NCBI GenBank assembly: GCA_947474635.1
Contig: CANJJB010000011.1
Span: forward strand, 1 to 40,648
Direction: 5' to 3'
From: Parachlamydiales bacterium
Lineage (GTDB): Bacteria > Chlamydiota > Chlamydiia > Chlamydiales > Rhabdochlamydiaceae
Length of the DNA: 40,648 nt
Shown here: piece by piece, positions 37,664-40,648 of the stretch
Numbering within the stretch: position 1 is the stretch's first letter
Layout of the letters: each line of letters begins with the position of its first letter
Made by a program: the position numbers and the translations under genes
Notes under the pieces: generated by a model
What the model was told of the DNA's origin: nothing
Database searches by the model: none
The model's input: the letters and a program-made list of their open reading frames with translations, nothing else

Positions 37664-38397
37664 CAATAGGTTTTCACTCGGTTAAGCCATCCGGTAAGCC
37701 ATTTTTTTTCATTTCTTTCAGGTGGAGAGTTTTTGACTCTTTCGGTGAGTATGTCTTGTGCCGCTTTTGTAAAAGCTGCAACTTCATCACCGGAGGGTGA
37801 CATCGTTAAAAGAACTTGTAAAAGGCCCCATCCTTTTCCTTGGTAGGTTTCTGAAAGAGAAGTTCCGGCCCCTTTGAAATTTAAGTAGTCAACTAGAGCG
37901 TATAATCCTCTAGGGCTTTTTATTAATTTGTTGAACTGTACCATCGCTTTTTCTTTGTCTTGGCTTGTAGCAATCATCTGAGGAAATTCTTTTTCAAGGC
38001 GCTCTGCCATAAAAAGAGCTTGCAGCTGTTTTGTGTTAAAAAGAAAATGTCTTAGCTCAATCATCTGCGGGCTTTGAAACTGCGCGTAGAACTCTTCGCG
38101 CGTTTTCCATGGACAAGCGGGGTGATTTTTTAACCACTTGGGAAGAGGTTCTCCATGTTTTTCTATGAATGCTAAAAGTGCGGGGAATCTCTCTTCAAAG
38201 CGTTCCTCTTTTTTTTCTGCATACCAGATGAAGTGCCCGATTCCAAAAGAAGCAAACTCTTCCCCTTTTCCCCAGTGGGTGAGGTTCTCAAGAATGCCGC
38301 TGCACTCATTCATCCAGATTTTTTCGCCAATGCTCTGAACGCTTGGGGCAGCAGCAAGAGCAAAGATAGTGATTAGAGAAGGTATAAGCATGTACAT
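37663..38397 (-). CDS. Conserved exported protein of unknown function
   Basis: The 244-residue protein starts with a signal peptide (MYMLIPSLITIFALAAAPS) and then has the block WMNECSGILENLTHWGKGEE followed by FASFGIGHFIWYAEK, which I have seen conserved in exported proteins of Gammaproteobacteria and other groups; the role is unknown. It has further FPALLAFIEKHGEPLPKWLK and CPWKTREEF. The combination of an exported position, one glutamate after W-x-N-E-C and a G-H-F-I-W-Y motif is lysozyme-like in flavour, but this is not established. The preceding GTG-ATG pair makes 38400 an alternative start. It heads the operon with ychJ, the sugar transferase and galE. Confidence 0.7.
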   Translation of the reverse strand: MYMLIPSLITIFALAAAPSVQSIGEKIWMNECSGILENLTHWGKGEEFASFGIGHFIWYAEKKEERFEERFPALLAFIEKHGEPLPKWLKNHPACPWKTREEFYAQFQSPQMIELRHFLFNTKQLQALFMAERLEKEFPQMIATSQDKEKAMVQFNKLIKSPRGLYALVDYLNFKGAGTSLSETYQGKGWGLLQVLLTMSPSGDEVAAFTKAAQDILTERVKNSPPERNEKKWLTGWLNRVKTY

Positions 38398-38423
38398 CAC
38401 TCTAGCTCAAAAGAGAGAGAATT

Positions 38424-39353
38424 TCAACCTTTTGGTATTTCCCACAAGCGGATGGTATTATCAGAACTTCCCGAAGCAAGTCTTGAGCCGTCCGGATTCC
38501 ACGCAACGCTTGTGACCCAGCCTGCGTGCCCTGCAAAGACATGGAGATTTTTTTTAGAAGAAGCCTCCCAAATGCGGACGGTTTTATCTCCACTTCCTGA
38601 GGCAAGTCTTGTACCATCTGCATTCCATGCAACGCTTGTGACCCATGTTGTATGACCATTAAAAACATCGATGGCTTTTTCAGAAGAGGCTTGCCACAGA
38701 TGGATAGCGGGATCAGCACTTCCTGAAGCAAGATTTTCCCCCTGAGTATGCCATGCAACGCTTGAGACCTGATCTGTGTGTCCGTTGAAGGTCTGTAGGA
38801 GATTACCAGAAACAACATCCCACAGGTGGATTGTATGGTCGTAGCTTCCTGAAGCAAGCCTATTTTCTTTTGGATGCCATGCAACGCTTGTAACCCAGTG
38901 CGTATGCCCATTCAAAACGTACAGGACTTGTCCAGAAGAGGCCTTCCACAGGCGGACTGTGTGGTCGTAGCTTCCTGAAGCAAGTCTTTCTCCCTGCGGA
39001 TCCCATGCAATGCTTGAGACCTCATGCGTGTGTCCTTCGAAGATGTGGAGGATTTTTCCTGTTGATGCCTCCCACAGACGAATGGTTCTATCCTCACTTC
39101 CTGAAGCGAGCCTTTCCTCTTTTGGATGCCATGCAACGCTTGTAACAATGTCTGTATGTCCCTCGAATATGTGAAGAAGGTTTCCTGTTAAGGCTTCCCA
39201 TATACGGATGGTTTTATCATCGCTTCCTGAGGCGAGTCTTTCTCCTTGCGTGTCCCATGCAACACTTGTGACAGTGTCTGTATGTCCTTTAAAGATTAGT
39301 TCTTGTAAGGGGCTGGGAGTTTTTAAAGATAAACGAGCTATAGATGCGTCCAT
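38424..39353 (-). CDS. Seven-blade WD40 repeat protein
   Basis: The 309-residue protein consists of seven 42-residue WD40 repeats after a 20-residue start, each reading G-H-T, V-T-S-V-A-W, R-L-A-S-G-S, D-x-T-I-R-L-W. The first is FKGHTDTVTSVAWDTQGERL and the last ends SSDNTIRLWEIPKG. Seven repeats close a beta-propeller. No signal peptide, membrane helix or additional domain. WD40 proteins act as protein-interaction scaffolds; in bacteria living in eukaryotes they are candidates for secreted effectors. AAAGGAG precedes the ATG. The gene is divergent from the amidase gene at 39482. Neighbouring repeats are very similar, which suggests recent duplication. Confidence 0.93.
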   Translation of the reverse strand: MDASIARLSLKTPSPLQELIFKGHTDTVTSVAWDTQGERLASGSDDKTIRIWEALTGNLLHIFEGHTDIVTSVAWHPKEERLASGSEDRTIRLWEASTGKILHIFEGHTHEVSSIAWDPQGERLASGSYDHTVRLWKASSGQVLYVLNGHTHWVTSVAWHPKENRLASGSYDHTIHLWDVVSGNLLQTFNGHTDQVSSVAWHTQGENLASGSADPAIHLWQASSEKAIDVFNGHTTWVTSVAWNADGTRLASGSGDKTVRIWEASSKKNLHVFAGHAGWVTSVAWNPDGSRLASGSSDNTIRLWEIPKG

Positions 39354-39481
39354 ACAAAAGGCTCCTTTATTTTTTTCAGGCCATTTTGGTGATTGCCTGA
39401 ATATGTATCAAGGAAAGTTTTATGGTTGCAGGCATAAGCCATTTTGAGTTATTCAAAGTTTTAAAAAGGGGATTTCAAGCG

Positions 39482-40627
39482 ATGCGCTCAGTATTAAAAT
39501 TAGCCATAGGATGTGCGGTGTCATGTTTAGTGTTTCAGGAAGTAGAGGCGTGTACAGCGTTTCAGCTGAAGTCGCAAGATGGAGCGTTGATCTATTGCAG
39601 ATCGATGGAATATGAGTTTCCAATGGACTCCAACATTTTGATCGTACCCAGAGAGGAAGCTTTTAAGGGAACTGCGCCGGGAAAGAAAATGGGAATGCAG
39701 TGGAAGTCTAAGTATGGCTTTGTCGGCTTGAATCAAATCATGGATAGGACAACGGTGTCTGATGGGATGAATGAGAAGGGGCTGGTTGTCGGGTGTTTAT
39801 ACTTGCCAGGCTTTGCTAAGTATGAGACGTTTTTGGATGCGCAATCCAATAAGGTTTTAGGGCCTTGGGAGCTGACGACCTTTCTTTTGAGCTCGTGCGC
39901 TTCTATCCAAGATGTGAAAGCAATATTACCTACAGTGATGGTTGTGGAACAGGGAACACCTGGCATGGGCGATTTTATTCTGCCGCTTCACTATTACGTG
40001 TCTGATCAAGCGGGCAATTGCATGATCATCGAATACGTGGGAGGCAAACGCTTTACCTACGATAATCCTTTGGGCGTTCTTACAAACTCTCCCCCTTTTC
40101 CTTGGCATCTGGATAACTTAACGAACTATATGAACTTATCACCTGTCAATGTGCCTATTTTGCAACTCGGGAATTTAAAAATGCGCAGCTTTGGACAGGG
40201 GAGTGGATTCTTGGGGCTTCCTGGGGATTACACGCCGCCTTCAAGGTTTGTGAAAGCTGCCTTCTTTTCTCAAGCAGCTATCATGCCAAAATCTGCGCAA
40301 GACGCAGTACGTACGGGGTTTCACATTCTCAACACGTTTGATATTTTTGAAGGAGCAGTGCAGCGTCTTCCTTCCATGAAAGATGGTCAGGTGGAAAATC
40401 TTCCTCCCAACCAGGAAAATCTAGAGACTACGCAGTGGACAGTTGTGCACGATCGCACGAACCTAAAAACGTATTTTCGTAGTTATGGAAGCCTAAGTGT
40501 GCAAATGGTTGATTTAAAGAAAATCAATTTTATGATGCCAGGCAGATCCCAGATACTCATGAGAAAAGAGTTTATGGTAGAAGATGTGACAACCAAGACG
40601 GTTGGTTTTGCTCCGCAAAATCAATAA
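39482..40627 (+). CDS. Exported Cys-Ntn amidase (choloylglycine hydrolase/penicillin acylase family)
   Basis: The 381-residue protein has a signal peptide MRSVLKLAIGCAVSCLVFQE and the next residues VEA before CTAFQL. Removal after A23 exposes C24, the N-terminal nucleophile that defines the Cys-Ntn hydrolases; the opening CTAFQLKSQDGALIYCRSME is the standard choloylglycine/penicillin V acylase start with its arginine. Downstream, GMNEKGLVVGCLYLPG and GVLTNSPPFPWHLDNLTNY supply the oxyanion-hole asparagines. Substrates in the family are bile acid conjugates, N-acyl homoserine lactones and penicillin V. The ATG at 39482 follows AGGGGA; an earlier one at 39422 would add 20 residues before the signal peptide and is rejected. 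Confidence 0.92.
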   Translation: MRSVLKLAIGCAVSCLVFQEVEACTAFQLKSQDGALIYCRSMEYEFPMDSNILIVPREEAFKGTAPGKKMGMQWKSKYGFVGLNQIMDRTTVSDGMNEKGLVVGCLYLPGFAKYETFLDAQSNKVLGPWELTTFLLSSCASIQDVKAILPTVMVVEQGTPGMGDFILPLHYYVSDQAGNCMIIEYVGGKRFTYDNPLGVLTNSPPFPWHLDNLTNYMNLSPVNVPILQLGNLKMRSFGQGSGFLGLPGDYTPPSRFVKAAFFSQAAIMPKSAQDAVRTGFHILNTFDIFEGAVQRLPSMKDGQVENLPPNQENLETTQWTVVHDRTNLKTYFRSYGSLSVQMVDLKKINFMMPGRSQILMRKEFMVEDVTTKTVGFAPQNQ

Positions 40628-40648
40628 AAATTTCTTTTTTGCACGGCC

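Overview
The window reads as a chromosomal piece of a Chlamydiae member, most likely one of the amoeba-associated or environmental families rather than Chlamydiaceae. The evidence is gene order and content seen in the sequence and compared with remembered chlamydial synteny: cdaA-cdaR-(acyltransferase), nusB/murB, infC-rpmI-rplT-pheS, hemolysin(CNNM)-ybeY-small basic protein, plus lineage-typical extras such as a DUF4116 repeat protein, a WD40 protein and several orphan membrane proteins. No rRNA, insertion sequence, prophage or CRISPR array is visible. Two tRNA genes are present.

Layout. 1-4864 (minus): a tightly overlapping operon cdaA (c-di-AMP synthase), cdaR, a GT4 glycosyltransferase, an LpxL/HtrB-type acyltransferase and rsmE (cut by the window edge). 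4999-7751 (plus): DEDD exonuclease, nusB, murB and a PHP phosphoesterase. 7744-8731: an orphan membrane protein and a possible tiny membrane peptide. 8906-11289: folC facing an orphan helical protein and an MnmM-type methyltransferase. 11361-13377: a phosphoribosyltransferase-fold protein and a membrane partner, ended by a perfect 16-bp inverted repeat. 13466-14172: a toxin-antitoxin-like pair whose nuclease gene seems broken by two frameshifts. 14195-17895: tRNA-Val, a degenerate threonyl-tRNA-synthetase-like gene, infC, rpmI, rplT and pheS. 17959-20407: tRNA-Ser, hicA-hicB and a DUF234-type ATPase. 20419-21992: alternating copies of a short inverted repeat flanking a CPBP protease-family gene. 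22045-23353: DUF2231 and PAP2 membrane proteins. 23367-25446 (minus): a 58-aa basic protein, the chlamydial small basic protein, ybeY and a CNNM/CorC protein. 25527-30955 (minus): a holC-like gene, two DUF502 paralogues and a 1227-aa DUF4116 protein. 31098-39353 (minus): rnr, folD, inositol-phosphatase, MreD-like gene, galE, sugar-phosphate transferase, ychJ-type gene, an exported protein and a seven-blade WD40 protein. 39482-40627 (plus): an exported Cys-Ntn amidase.

How the genes work together. Housekeeping modules dominate: translation (infC, L35, L20, PheRS, RsmE, YbeY, MnmM, RNase R), envelope and peptidoglycan (MurB, LpxL, GT4, galE, sugar transferase, MreD-like), folate and one-carbon metabolism (FolC, FolD) and c-di-AMP signalling. 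Accessory material is concentrated at 7.7-14.2 kb, 18-22 kb and 27-31 kb. The most unusual items are the ThrRS-like pseudoenzyme in the position where many bacteria keep thrS, the array of alternating palindromic repeats at 20.4-22.0 kb, the decayed nuclease toxin, and the CUG start that appears to couple ybeY to the small basic protein. All functional calls are from reading the sequence; no database search was run.
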